Shown here piece by piece: positions 8,743-17,230 of a stretch of DNA of 64,000 nucleotides; the stretch's first letter is position 1; every line of letters starts with the position of its first letter. Origin of the DNA: Methylobacterium sp. J-077 (lineage in GTDB: Bacteria > Pseudomonadota > Alphaproteobacteria > Rhizobiales > Beijerinckiaceae); assembly GCF_022829365.1 (NCBI RefSeq), contig NZ_JAKSYJ010000112.1:42461-106460 (forward strand). The letters are read 5' to 3'. The translations under genes were made by a program, and so were the position numbers. The notes under the pieces are model-generated. The model was not told the DNA's origin, searched no databases, and saw only the letters and a list, made by a program, of their open reading frames with translations.

Positions 8743-9155
8743 TCGGGCTGGACACGAACGTGCTGCTCCGCTGGCTCGTCGATGAAACGGTATGGCCGGA
8801 CGACGCGCCGGACCAGACCGCGCTTGCGACGGAAGCGCTGAGCCGGCTCGACGCTCAGTTCTTCGTCAATACAGTGGTGCTTGCCGAAACCGTTTGGATC
8901 CTGGCGCGACCCTTGCGCCAGAAGAAGGCCGCCCTCGTCTCGGTGATTCGCCGCTTGCTCAACGCATCGAATGTCGTCGTCGATCACCGCGTAGCGGCCG
9001 AGGCTGCCTTGTCGACTTGGGCCGGCGGCAGAGGCGACTTCGCCGATCATCTGATCGGCGCCATCAACCGCTCGGCCGGCTGCAGGACCACGCTGACCTT
9101 CGATCGGAAAGCGGAACCCGCCGACGCCTTCACCCGATTGCGCCGGGAGTCCTGA
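8739..9155 (+). CDS. vapC: PIN-domain toxin (VapC type)
   Basis: Predicted Mg-dependent RNase of the PIN family, 138 residues, neutralised by the preceding antitoxin. Visible acidic motifs are the N-terminal [12 protein letters not shown], the glutamate in [10 protein letters not shown], and the C-terminal [12 protein letters not shown] with TFDRKA. The GTG start (8739) overlaps the antitoxin stop as GTGA. The stop ends only 5 bases before the ureC ATG, and the ureC ribosome binding site (GGGAG) lies inside the last codons of this gene. Ribosomes finishing the toxin could thus feed into ureC. The RNA target is not predictable. Confidence 0.9.
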   Translation: MIGLDTNVLLRWLVDETVWPDDAPDQTALATEALSRLDAQFFVNTVVLAETVWILARPLRQKKAALVSVIRRLLNASNVVVDHRVAAEAALSTWAGGRGDFADHLIGAINRSAGCRTTLTFDRKAEPADAFTRLRRES

Positions 9156-9160
9156 CCATC

Positions 9161-10888
9161 ATGGCCAACACCCCGAAGCCCGCCGCCCTCCCCCGCGCCG
9201 CCTATGCCGACATGTTCGGGCCGACCACCGGCGACCGCATCCGTCTCGCGGATACGTCCCTCGAGATCACGGTGGAGCGCGATTTCACCACCTACGGTGA
9301 GGAAGTGAAGTTCGGCGGCGGCAAGGTCATCCGCGACGGGATGGGCCAGAGCCAGGTCACCAACGCGGCGGGCGCCGTCGACACGGTGATCACCAACGCG
9401 GTGGTGCTCGACCATTGGGGCATCGTGAAATGCGATGTCGGCATCGTGCACGGCCGGATCTTCAAGCTCGGCAAGGCCGGCAACCCTGACGTGCAGCCCG
9501 GGATCGACATCGTCGTCGGCCCCGGCACGGAGGTGATCGCCGGCGAGGGCAAGATCCTCACGGCCGGCGGGTTCGACAGCCACATCCACTTCATCTGCCC
9601 GCAGCAGATCGAGGAGGCGCTGTGCTCGGGGGTCACCACGATGCTGGGCGGCGGCACCGGGCCGGCGCACGGCACCTTCGCCACCACCTGCACGCCCGGC
9701 CCCTGGCACATCGCCCGGATGATCGAGGCGGCCGACGCCTTCCCGATGAACCTGGCGTTCGCCGGCAAGGGCAACGCCTCGCGCCCGGAGAGTCTGGTGG
9801 AAATGGTCCGGGCCGGGGCCTGCGCGCTCAAGCTCCACGAGGATTGGGGCACGACGCCCGCTGCGATCGACACCTGCCTGTCGGTGGCGGATGCCCACGA
9901 CATCCAGATCATGATCCACACCGACACGCTCAACGAATCGGGTTTCGTCGAGGACACGATCGCGGCCTTCAAGGGCCGCACGATCCACGCCTTCCACACC
10001 GAGGGGGCCGGCGGCGGCCACGCGCCGGACATCATCAAGGTCGCCGGGCTGCCGAACGTCCTCCCGTCGTCCACGAACCCGACGCGGCCCTACACGAAAA
10101 ATACGATCGACGAGCATCTCGACATGCTCATGGTCTGCCATCACCTCGACCCGTCGATCCCCGAGGACCTCGCCTTCGCGGAGAGCCGGATCCGCCGCGA
10201 GACGATCGCGGCCGAGGACATCCTGCACGATCTCGGCGCGCTCTCGATGATGTCATCGGACAGCCAGGCCATGGGCCGGGTCGGCGAGGTGGTGATCCGC
10301 ACCTGGCAAACCGCCGACAAGATGAAGCGCCAGCGCGGCGCGCTCGCGGGCGACGCCTCCGGCACCGACAACCTGCGCGTCCGGCGCTATGTCGCCAAGT
10401 ACACGATCAACCCGGCCATCGCGCACGGCGTGTCGAAGCATATCGGCTCGGTGGAGCCCGGCAAGCTCGCCGATCTGGTGCTCTGGACCCCGGCCTTCTT
10501 CGGTGTGAAGCCCGATCTGGTGCTGAAGGGCGGCAGCATCGCGGCCGCCCCGATGGGCGATCCGAACGCCTCGATCCCGACGCCCCAGCCGGTGCATTAC
10601 CGCCCCATGTTCGGCGCCTACGGCCGCGTGCCCTATGCGACCGCCCTGACCTTCGTCTCCCGGGCGGCGGTGGAGGACGGGTTGCGGGAGCGGCTCGGCG
10701 TGCAGAAGCAACTCGTTGCGGTGGAGAACGTCCGCGGCGGTATCTCGAAGAAGGACATGGTGCTGAACGACGCGACGCCGGCGATCGAGGTCGATCCCGA
10801 GACCTACGATGTCCGCGCGGACGGCGAGCTCCTGGTCTGCGAGCCCGCCGAGGTGCTGCCGATGGCGCAGCGTTATTTCCTGTTCTGA
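9161..10888 (+). CDS. ureC: Urease alpha (catalytic) subunit
   Basis: Catalytic subunit of urease, 575 residues. All active-site residues are present with a constant offset of seven from the Klebsiella enzyme: nickel ligands His141 and His143 (SHIHF), carbamylated Lys224 (LKLHEDWG), His226, His253 (IHTDT), His279 (AFHTEG) and Asp367 (SSDSQAM), plus the flap Cys326-His327. The enzyme should therefore be active once UreE, UreF and UreG, and presumably a UreD encoded elsewhere, insert nickel. ATG 9161 is used because it gives the family N-terminus with [14 protein letters not shown] and has GGGAG upstream. Its immediate upstream neighbour is the vapC toxin rather than ureAB. Confidence 0.97.
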   Translation: MANTPKPAALPRAAYADMFGPTTGDRIRLADTSLEITVERDFTTYGEEVKFGGGKVIRDGMGQSQVTNAAGAVDTVITNAVVLDHWGIVKCDVGIVHGRIFKLGKAGNPDVQPGIDIVVGPGTEVIAGEGKILTAGGFDSHIHFICPQQIEEALCSGVTTMLGGGTGPAHGTFATTCTPGPWHIARMIEAADAFPMNLAFAGKGNASRPESLVEMVRAGACALKLHEDWGTTPAAIDTCLSVADAHDIQIMIHTDTLNESGFVEDTIAAFKGRTIHAFHTEGAGGGHAPDIIKVAGLPNVLPSSTNPTRPYTKNTIDEHLDMLMVCHHLDPSIPEDLAFAESRIRRETIAAEDILHDLGALSMMSSDSQAMGRVGEVVIRTWQTADKMKRQRGALAGDASGTDNLRVRRYVAKYTINPAIAHGVSKHIGSVEPGKLADLVLWTPAFFGVKPDLVLKGGSIAAAPMGDPNASIPTPQPVHYRPMFGAYGRVPYATALTFVSRAAVEDGLRERLGVQKQLVAVENVRGGISKKDMVLNDATPAIEVDPETYDVRADGELLVCEPAEVLPMAQRYFLF

Positions 10889-10921
10889 GCTATCGTGCGG
10901 CGGACGGACAGGAGGCCAGAG

Positions 10922-11407
10922 ATGGCGAAGGCCGCGCTGAAACCACAACGGACGGAAGGCCTCTACGAGACCGACTTCTTCCTCTGGACGCAGGCCCAGG
11001 CCGATCTGCTGCGCGCTCGCCGTTTCGACGAGCTCGACCTGGAACATCTGATCGACGAGGTGGCGAGCGTGGGCGCCAGCGACAAACGCGAGATTCGCAG
11101 CCGTTTGACCGTTCTGCTCACGCACCTGCTGAAATGGAAGTACCAGCCGGGGCTCCGATCCAGCGGCTGGAAGGGGGCGATCGCCGAGCAGCGTGCCGGC
11201 TTGGCCGATCTTCTCGCTGCCAGCCCGAGCCTGCGCCGCTATCCCGGCGAGGTCTTCGCGATGTGTTACCTATCCGGCCGCCGCAAAGCCTCGGAGCAGA
11301 CGGGCATCGATTTCACGCTCTTCCCCGAACAGCCTCCCTTCACCCTGGAAAACGTGCTGGCCGACGGCTTCCTGCCGAAGGAGCCCGATCTCATTGACCA
11401 ATCCTGA
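10922..11407 (+). CDS. DUF29 family protein inside the urease cluster
   Basis: A 161-residue soluble protein with the DUF29 pattern: [22 protein letters not shown], then [14 protein letters not shown], then [15 protein letters not shown] and a helical C-terminal half. The start is fixed by AGGAGG 8 bases upstream of the ATG. DUF29 proteins are common in cyanobacteria and some proteobacteria, usually as multicopy families of unknown function. Its position between ureC and ureE, with only 33 bases after ureC and 4 before ureE, means it is transcribed with the urease genes. Nothing in the sequence suggests metal binding, so a urease role is not implied. Confidence 0.82.
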   Translation: MAKAALKPQRTEGLYETDFFLWTQAQADLLRARRFDELDLEHLIDEVASVGASDKREIRSRLTVLLTHLLKWKYQPGLRSSGWKGAIAEQRAGLADLLAASPSLRRYPGEVFAMCYLSGRRKASEQTGIDFTLFPEQPPFTLENVLADGFLPKEPDLIDQS

Positions 11408-11411
11408 GTTC

Positions 11412-11906
11412 ATGATCCGCGCCACCCGCATCCTCCGCCGCGAGCACCTGTCCGGCGGCGAGATCGTCGACCGGGTCGTGCTCGATTCCGGCGCGCGCCA
11501 TCGCCGCCGCGTCGCCATGCGCGGTGCCGGTGGCTTGGGGTTCCTGCTCGATCTGCCGGAAGCGGCCGTGCTGGAGGACGGCGACGCCCTGGTGCTGGAG
11601 GATGGCCGGCTCGTGTGGGTCGAGGCCGCGTCCGAGCGGCTGCTGGAGATCCGTGCCGCGAGTGATCACGCCCTCAAGCGGCTGATCTGGCATATCGGCA
11701 ATCGGCATATCCCGGCCGAGATCGGTGCGGAGGCGGTTTGGATCGCCGATGACCATGTGCTCGCCGACATGGTCCGGGGCCTGGGCGGCAGCGCCGAGCC
11801 GGTCGAGCGCCCGTTCCGGCCGGAGGGCGGGGCCTATTCCGGCGGCCATGCGCACGGTCACGATCACCCGCATGGCGGCCACCATCACCACCACGCCGAT
11901 GGCTGA
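11412..11906 (+). CDS. ureE: Urease accessory nickel metallochaperone
   Basis: Delivers nickel to the UreG-containing activation complex. The 164-residue protein has the UreE N-terminal domain (residues about 1-70), a central metal-binding fold with [14 protein letters not shown], and a histidine-rich tail (about residues 145-162: [16 protein letters not shown]) that can store extra nickel. ATG 11412 lies 4 bases after the DUF29 stop. The last codons overlap the ureF start (ATG 11899), so ureE and ureF are translationally coupled. Confidence 0.94.
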   Translation: MIRATRILRREHLSGGEIVDRVVLDSGARHRRRVAMRGAGGLGFLLDLPEAAVLEDGDALVLEDGRLVWVEAASERLLEIRAASDHALKRLIWHIGNRHIPAEIGAEAVWIADDHVLADMVRGLGGSAEPVERPFRPEGGAYSGGHAHGHDHPHGGHHHHHADG

Positions 11907-12582
11907 GAGCCTGGACGCGTTGCGGCTGATGGCTTGGCTGTCGCCGGGCTATCCGGTGGGCGCCTACGCCTATTCGCACGGGCTGGAATGGGCGGCCGAG
12001 ACCGGTGATGTGTGTGATGAGCCGAGCCTTACCGCTTGGCTCGCCGATGTCTGCGCGCACGGCGCGCTCCGCAACGATCTGATCCTGGCGGCCCATGCCC
12101 ATCGGGCGGCGGGTTCGGACTCCCTGGACACGATCGTGGCGATCAACGACCTCGCTTTGGCCTTGGCCCCGTCGCGCGAGCTGCATCTAGAGACCAGCCA
12201 GCAGGGTCGCAGCTTCCTCGACGCGACGCTCGGCGCCTGGCCCTGCAAAACCTTTTCGCATGTGGCCGAGCGACTCCCGGGGCCGGTCGCGTATCCGGTG
12301 GCGGTCGGTGCGGCGGCGGGTGCGCATGGGATGGCGCTGCCGCCGCTGCTGGCCGCCTACGGGCTCGCCTTCGTTCAGAACCTGGTCTCGGCGGCGTTGC
12401 GGGCGGCTCCGGTTGGGCAGGCGGCCGGCACGCGGGTGATCGCCGCCCTGACGCCCCGCATCGTCCGGCTCGCCAAGGAAGCCCACGAAGCGGACCTCGA
12501 TGCGATCGGCTCCGCCACCTTCCGCCTCGATCTCGGCTCGTTCCGGCACGAGACGCAATATTCCCGCATCTTCCGATCCTGA
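11899..12582 (+). CDS. ureF: Urease accessory protein UreF
   Basis: Cytosolic activator that links UreG to the UreD-bound apoenzyme during nickel insertion. The 227-residue, all-helical protein carries the family signatures [21 protein letters not shown] at the N-terminus, [13 protein letters not shown], and the C-terminal [11 protein letters not shown] that contacts UreG. ATG 11899 overlaps the 3' end of ureE. ureG follows after 9 bases. UreF acts on a UreD complex, yet no ureD is seen in this window. Confidence 0.94.
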   Translation: MAESLDALRLMAWLSPGYPVGAYAYSHGLEWAAETGDVCDEPSLTAWLADVCAHGALRNDLILAAHAHRAAGSDSLDTIVAINDLALALAPSRELHLETSQQGRSFLDATLGAWPCKTFSHVAERLPGPVAYPVAVGAAAGAHGMALPPLLAAYGLAFVQNLVSAALRAAPVGQAAGTRVIAALTPRIVRLAKEAHEADLDAIGSATFRLDLGSFRHETQYSRIFRS

Positions 12583-12591
12583 GGACGCAGC

Positions 12592-13209
12592 ATGACCTCC
12601 TCGAACGGCCCGCTCCGCGTCGGCATCGGCGGCCCCGTAGGCTCCGGCAAGACGGCCTTGATGGAGCAGCTCTGCAAGCGTTTTCGCGAGCGCTACGAGA
12701 TCTGCGCGATCACCAACGACATCTACACCAAGGAGGATGCCCGGATCCTGACCGTGGCCGGCGCCCTGCCGGAGGAGCGCATCCTGGGGGTCGAGACCGG
12801 CGGCTGCCCGCATACGGCGATCCGCGAGGATGCCTCGATCAACCTCGCCGCGGTCGCCGAGATGAGCCGGCGCTTCCCGAAGCTCGATCTGGTGCTGATC
12901 GAGTCCGGCGGCGACAACCTCGCGGCGACGTTCTCGCCGGAACTCGCCGACATCACCCTCTACGTGATCGATGTGGCGGGCGGCGAGAAGATCCCGCGCA
13001 AGGGCGGCCCGGGCATCACCCGGTCGGACCTGCTGATCGTCAACAAGACCGATCTCGCGCCGCTGGTCGGCGCCGACCTATCGGTGATGGAAGCCGACAC
13101 CAAGCGGATGCGCGGCGCGCGGCCCTACGTGTTCGCGTCGTTGCGCGAGGGGGCCGGAGCCGACGCCGTCGCGCGCTTCATCGAGGAGGCCGGCGGCCTC
13201 GGCCGCTGA
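12592..13209 (+). CDS. ureG: Urease accessory GTPase
   Basis: SIMIBI-class GTPase that couples GTP hydrolysis to nickel transfer into urease. The 205-residue protein has the P-loop GPVGSGKT (residues 14-21), [10 protein letters not shown], the nickel-binding Cys72-Pro-His74 in [28 protein letters not shown], and the guanine-specificity motif VNKTD near residue 153. A GAGGA ribosome binding site precedes the ATG. It is the last gene of the urease operon; its stop lies in one arm of an inverted repeat shared with the convergent downstream gene. Confidence 0.97.
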   Translation: MTSSNGPLRVGIGGPVGSGKTALMEQLCKRFRERYEICAITNDIYTKEDARILTVAGALPEERILGVETGGCPHTAIREDASINLAAVAEMSRRFPKLDLVLIESGGDNLAATFSPELADITLYVIDVAGGEKIPRKGGPGITRSDLLIVNKTDLAPLVGADLSVMEADTKRMRGARPYVFASLREGAGADAVARFIEEAGGLGR

Positions 13210-13243
13210 TCCTGACCTGTCCGCCGACCGATCTCAGCGGCCG
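13200..13243. terminator. Candidate bidirectional terminator spanning both convergent stop codons
   Basis: CGGCCGCTGA (13200-13209) and TCAGCGGCCG (13234-13243) are perfect complements with a 24-base spacer. Each arm is the last two codons and stop of one of the two convergent genes, so a hairpin forms at the end of both transcripts. There is no T-tract, so the terminator role is a proposal. Confidence 0.45.
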
Positions 13244-13458
13244 GCATCCGCCGAGCGCGACCGCGGCGAGGTTTTCGCCGACAGACCCATCAGGGCATCC
13301 AGCCGGCTCATCCGGGCGTCGAAATCCTTCAGCACCGATTCACGGGCCTTGATGGCCGGGTTGGGCAGGGGCTTTGCGTGGACGCGGGCGGAGCGGGCTT
13401 CGGCGGCCGATGCGGTGAGAAAAGCGGCCAGGGAAAACAGTGTCAGAGCACGAATCAT
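13234..13458 (-). CDS. Small exported hypothetical protein
   Basis: A 74-residue protein with a clear Sec signal peptide (MIRALTLFSLAAFLTASAAEA, cleavage likely after about residue 20) followed by a short, basic, probably helical mature part (KARESVLKDFDARMSRLDALMGL). GAGGGA lies upstream of the ATG. No cysteine motif for a lipoprotein is present. Function unknown. It converges on ureG, with both stops in one inverted repeat. Confidence 0.7.
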   Translation of the reverse strand: MIRALTLFSLAAFLTASAAEARSARVHAKPLPNPAIKARESVLKDFDARMSRLDALMGLSAKTSPRSRSADAGR

Positions 13459-13591
13459 GACGCGGGTCCCTCATGGATTCGCTGCATGTCGCAGCGGGCT
13501 CGTCACGAGCGTATGATCCGAGGAAGCGTGGCTGCGTGCGCAAGCACACGTCGCGCGTTCCGGGTCGGGTCCGAACCGGATGAACCGTCGC

Positions 13592-14365
13592 TCAGGCACG
13601 CGAGCGCCGGACGGTCAGCGAGGAAGCCAGCAGGACGAACACACTGACCAGCACGACGAGGAGCGTCGAGGCGGCGTTGATCTCCGGGTTCACCCCGAGC
13701 CGGACTTGGCCGTAGAGCCGCATCGGCAGGGTGGTCGAGCCCGGGCCCGAGACGAAGCTCGCGATCACGAGGTCGTCGAGCGACAGGGTGAAAGCCAGGA
13801 GCGCCCCGGCCAGCACCGCGGGCGCCAGCAGCGGCAGCGTGATGGTGAGGAACACCCGCAGCGGCCCGGCGCCGAGATCGGCGGCCGCCTCTTCGAGGCC
13901 GCGGTCGAGCCCGCGCAGGCGTGCCGCCACGACCACCGCGACGAAGCCTGTGCAGAAGGTCGCGTGCGCGATGACGAGGGTGGCGATGCCCCGGTCCACC
14001 CCGATGCCGATGAACATCAGCAGGAGCGACAGGCCGATCATCACCTCCGGCATCACCATCGGCCCGAAGATCAGGCCGGTGAACAGCGCCCGTCCGCGGA
14101 AGCGTCCGTGGCGCTCCAGGGCCAGGGCCGCGAGGGTGCCGAGGATCGTGGCGATCAGGCTCGCCAGCAGCGCGACCCTCAAGGACACCCAGGCCGCCGC
14201 CATCAGCGGTGCGTCGGCGAGCAGGGCGCCGTACCACTTGGTCGAGAAGCCGCCCCAGACGGTGACCAGGCTCGAGGCATTGAACGAGTAGGCGATCAGC
14301 ACCAGGATCGGCGCGTAGAGGAAGCCGAGCCCCAACACGAGGGCGGTGCGGGTCACCCAGGTCAC
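13592..14365 (-). CDS. Polyamine-type ABC transporter permease (PotC/PotI-like)
   Basis: Second inner-membrane permease of a spermidine/putrescine-type importer, 257 residues, about six membrane helices. It has the EAA coupling loop LEEAAADLGAGPLRVFLTI that contacts the ATPase, and SLDDLVIASFVSGPGSTTLP, a segment typical of PotC/PotI. GTG 14365 overlaps the stop of the PotB-like gene as GTGA, so the two are coupled. No periplasmic binding protein gene is in the operon, so one must be supplied from elsewhere. Substrate assignment to polyamines is by family only. Confidence 0.9.
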   Translation of the reverse strand: MTWVTRTALVLGLGFLYAPILVLIAYSFNASSLVTVWGGFSTKWYGALLADAPLMAAAWVSLRVALLASLIATILGTLAALALERHGRFRGRALFTGLIFGPMVMPEVMIGLSLLLMFIGIGVDRGIATLVIAHATFCTGFVAVVVAARLRGLDRGLEEAAADLGAGPLRVFLTITLPLLAPAVLAGALLAFTLSLDDLVIASFVSGPGSTTLPMRLYGQVRLGVNPEINAASTLLVVLVSVFVLLASSLTVRRSRA

Positions 14366-15279
14366 GGGCCGCCCTCCTCGCCGACGCGCAGGCTGTCGCG
14401 GAACAGCACCACCGGGCCGATGATGATCACGAGGATCAGCACCGCCACCGCGGAGGCGAGCGGCCAGTCGCGGTTCGAGAAGAACTCGCTCCACAGCACC
14501 CGGCCGAGCATCAGAGTCTCGGAGCCGCCGAGCAGGTCCGGGATCACGAACTCGCCGACCATCGGGATGAAGCACAGTCCGGCGCCGGCCGCGATCCCGG
14601 GCAGGCTGAGCGGAAGCGTCACGGTCCAGAATACCCGGGCCGGCGAGGCGCCGAGATCCGCGGCGGCCTCGCGCAGGGCCGGGTCGAGGCGGTTCATCAC
14701 CGCGTAGAGCGGCAGGACCATGAACGGCAGGTAGGCGTAGACCAGGCCGATGATCACCGCGGCGTCGGTGTTCAGGATGATCAGCGGCTGGGAGATCAGG
14801 CCGAGCCGGCGCAGGATCAGGTTCAGCAAGCCCTCGGGCTTGAGGATCGCGATCCAGGCGTAGACCCGGATCAGGAAGCTCGTCCAGAACGGCACGACCA
14901 CCAGGGCGACGAGGAGCGGTTGCCAGCGGGACGGCGCCATGGCGAGCGCGTAGCCGAGCGCGGTACCGAGGGCGACCAGGATCAGGCTGGCGGCCAGGGC
15001 GTAGCCGAGCGAGCCGAGGGCGGCGTCGCGATAGAGCGTGTCGGTGGCGAGCGTCGCGTAATTGTCGAGGTTCAGCGCTTCGAGGAAGGACGACCAGCCG
15101 TCGAGCCCACCCTGCCAATCGACCACCGGCAGGTAGGGCGGGATCGCGGTGGCCGGCTCCGACAGGCTGATCTTCAGGGTGATCGCGAAGGGCAGCAGGA
15201 AGAACGCCGCCAGCCAGAGGAACGGCGGCAGGCGCACGAGCCGGTCGAACAGTCGCTTTCCCGGCGCCTTGACCCTCAT
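14362..15279 (-). CDS. Polyamine-type ABC transporter permease (PotB/PotH-like)
   Basis: First inner-membrane permease of the importer, 305 residues. After a short cytosolic N-terminus come an initial helix (PPFLWLAAFFLLPFAITLKI), five further helices, the EAA loop LREAAADLGASPARVFWTV, and PMVGEFVIPDLLGG, a motif strongly characteristic of PotB/PotH. It overlaps the upstream ATPase gene and the downstream permease gene by four bases each, giving a tightly coupled set. Confidence 0.92.
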   Translation of the reverse strand: MRVKAPGKRLFDRLVRLPPFLWLAAFFLLPFAITLKISLSEPATAIPPYLPVVDWQGGLDGWSSFLEALNLDNYATLATDTLYRDAALGSLGYALAASLILVALGTALGYALAMAPSRWQPLLVALVVVPFWTSFLIRVYAWIAILKPEGLLNLILRRLGLISQPLIILNTDAAVIIGLVYAYLPFMVLPLYAVMNRLDPALREAAADLGASPARVFWTVTLPLSLPGIAAGAGLCFIPMVGEFVIPDLLGGSETLMLGRVLWSEFFSNRDWPLASAVAVLILVIIIGPVVLFRDSLRVGEEGGP

Positions 15280-16325
15280 GCCGGCAGGATCACGGCGTCC
15301 GCGGCGGCGAAGCCGGCGCGGGTTTCCGGGCCCACGGGGTCGTTCTCGTCGCCCGGCCGCCCGCTCGACCGCAACAGCGTGCCATCCGGCAGGCGCAGGG
15401 TCCGGCGCAGGCGGTCCCCCAAGAAAACCGTATCGGCGATCGTCACCGGCAGCCCCGCGGTCCCGACGACGAGGTCTTCCGGGCGCACCGCGACGACGAC
15501 AGAGGCGCCCTCCGGCAACGCCGTCGCGGCGGCGCGGACCGGCCCGTGCGCGGTCTGCACCGCCCGGCTGTCGCCGGGCTCGGCGGGTCCGAGCCGGCCG
15601 GGGATGAGATTCACATCGCCGAGCAGGCCCGCCACGAACCGGCTCGCCGGGCGCCGGTACAGCTCGGCTGCGGCCCCGACCTGGGCGAGCCGGCCGCCCT
15701 CCATGACGCCGATGCGGTCGGCGAGCATCATCGCCTCCTCGGGATCATGGGTCACCACCACGAAGGCGGTACCGAGCCGGCGCTGCACGGCGCGCAACTC
15801 AGCTTGTGTTTCCTCGCGCAAGCCGCGGTCGAGGGCACCGAGGGGCTCGTCCAAGAGAAGCAATCTCGGCTCGCGGGCGAGCGCCCGGGCGAGCGCGACC
15901 CGCTGGCGCTGCCCGCCCGACAGCGTGTCGGGGCGGCGATCCCCGAAACCGTCCAGGCGCACGAGGCGCAGCAGTTCCGTCACCCGGGCGGCCACAGCGG
16001 TGCGGCCCAGACCTTTCAGGCCATAGCCGATATTCCCGGCCACGCTCATATGCGGGAACAGGGCGTAGGACTGGACCATCATGTTCACCGGCCGCCTGTG
16101 CGGCGGCAGGGCTGTCAGGTCCTGATCGCCGAGGCGAACGCGACCGGAACTCGGGGCCTCGAAGCCCGCGATCAGGCGCAGCAGCGTGCTCTTCCCGCAG
16201 CCGGACGGCCCGAGCAGGCAGAAGAACTCCCCGGGCTCCAGGTCGAGGTTCACCGCATCGACGGCCACATGCGTGCCGAAGCGCTTGGTCAGATCCTCCA
16301 GGCGCAGCGCGGGCGCGTCCGGCAA
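15276..16325 (-). CDS. Polyamine-type ABC transporter ATPase (PotA/PotG-like)
   Basis: Cytosolic ATPase that energises the importer, 349 residues. Motifs in order: Walker [10 protein letters not shown] (near 38-46), Q-loop MMVQSYALFPHMSV, signature [15 protein letters not shown], Walker B LLLLDEPLGALD, H-loop VVTHDPEEAM, then a C-terminal TOBE domain. It probably starts with TTG 16325; GAGG sits just upstream and no ATG exists near the expected N-terminus. Only 4 bases separate it from the stop of the Crp/Fnr regulator gene upstream, so the regulator is the first gene of this operon. Confidence 0.91.
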   Translation of the reverse strand: MPDAPALRLEDLTKRFGTHVAVDAVNLDLEPGEFFCLLGPSGCGKSTLLRLIAGFEAPSSGRVRLGDQDLTALPPHRRPVNMMVQSYALFPHMSVAGNIGYGLKGLGRTAVAARVTELLRLVRLDGFGDRRPDTLSGGQRQRVALARALAREPRLLLLDEPLGALDRGLREETQAELRAVQRRLGTAFVVVTHDPEEAMMLADRIGVMEGGRLAQVGAAAELYRRPASRFVAGLLGDVNLIPGRLGPAEPGDSRAVQTAHGPVRAAATALPEGASVVVAVRPEDLVVGTAGLPVTIADTVFLGDRLRRTLRLPDGTLLRSSGRPGDENDPVGPETRAGFAAADAVILPA

Positions 16326-16329
16326 GGCC

Positions 16330-17016
16330 TCAGGAATCCTCGCGCAGCGCCTCGGCCACGCGCGCTTCGAGCAGGTCGGGCCGGCGCAGGACCAGGGCGC
16401 CGCGGGTGCGGTCGACCAGACCCTCGGACGCCATGGCGGTGAATTCCCGGGTGACCTGCTCGCGCCGGCAGCCGATCCGCGCGGCGAGCACGTGGTGGTA
16501 GGGCGGCGGGGACACCACCCGCTCGCCCGACGTGCCCGATCGCGGAACCGAGAGGCGCAGCAGCTCCGCGTAGAGCCGGTGCTTCAGGTCGAGGAGCGCG
16601 TGCTCCATCAGGCGGGTGTTGAGCTCGCGCACGCGCTTGGCGAGCAGCCGGAACAGCCGGTCGGCGATGGCCTCGGAGGCGAACACCATCTGGCGGAATA
16701 CCGCCGCCGGCACCACGCAGACCTCGCCGCGGGTGAGCGCGGTGACGTTGGCCGACCGGCCGATGCCGTCGATGGCGGCGAGCTCGCCGAAGAAGGCCCC
16801 GCCGCGCATCTCACCGAGGATCACCTCCTTCCCGGATTGGGTCCGGTTCAGGATCCGCACCTCGCCCGAGGCGATGAAGTACACGTCCGTGGAGATATCG
16901 TCGAAGTCGACCAGAACCTCGTTCTCGTCGAAGCGGCGCCAATGGCAGCGGGTCTCGAACGGACCGAGCTCGATGCCCGGATCCTTGAAGAAGGGTATGG
17001 TCCCCAACCGCGCCAT
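16330..17016 (-). CDS. Crp/Fnr-family transcriptional regulator
   Basis: A 228-residue DNA-binding regulator: a cyclic-nucleotide-binding-like beta-barrel (residues about 15-115, with STDVYFIASGEVRILNRT and GGAFFGELAAIDG), a long dimerisation helix, and a C-terminal winged helix with VLAARIGCRREQVTREFTAM. No N-terminal cysteine cluster is present, so it is not an Fe-S oxygen sensor. The barrel has GELAAID where Crp has its cAMP-contacting GE, so ligand binding is possible. ATG 17016 has AGGGACAGGA upstream. It is the first gene of a four-gene operon with the polyamine-type transporter and probably regulates it. Confidence 0.9.
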   Translation of the reverse strand: MARLGTIPFFKDPGIELGPFETRCHWRRFDENEVLVDFDDISTDVYFIASGEVRILNRTQSGKEVILGEMRGGAFFGELAAIDGIGRSANVTALTRGEVCVVPAAVFRQMVFASEAIADRLFRLLAKRVRELNTRLMEHALLDLKHRLYAELLRLSVPRSGTSGERVVSPPPYHHVLAARIGCRREQVTREFTAMASEGLVDRTRGALVLRRPDLLEARVAEALREDS

Positions 17017-17230
17017 CGATCCTGTCCCTTCGGCCCCCGCCTCCGTCCCTGCCCTGACGGGGCCGACCAGCAACTCTGGGCCAGCAACACTTGGGACGGG
17101 AGCAGCCCGCATCTCGGAGTAGCGCACCGGTCCGGCCGCGCTCGATCGATGAGGCGGCTTTGATCGTGACGGTCACGCGCTGGCCGGTCAAGCCGCGCTT
17201 GGCTGAACAGGAGTTTATTAGCGTGGATCG

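Noticed and set aside
13592..15118. A single 508-codon minus-strand frame covering both polyamine-type permeases
   Set aside because: Its first half is an out-of-frame shadow of the PotB-like gene; only the part from GTG 14365 has the permease sequence.
17165..17177. CGTGAC-G-GTCACG as a Crp-type site before the LpxC paralogue
   Set aside because: The half-sites resemble GTGA/TCAC but the spacing is 3 bases instead of 6, so it is not a standard Crp site; kept only as a possible unrelated palindrome.
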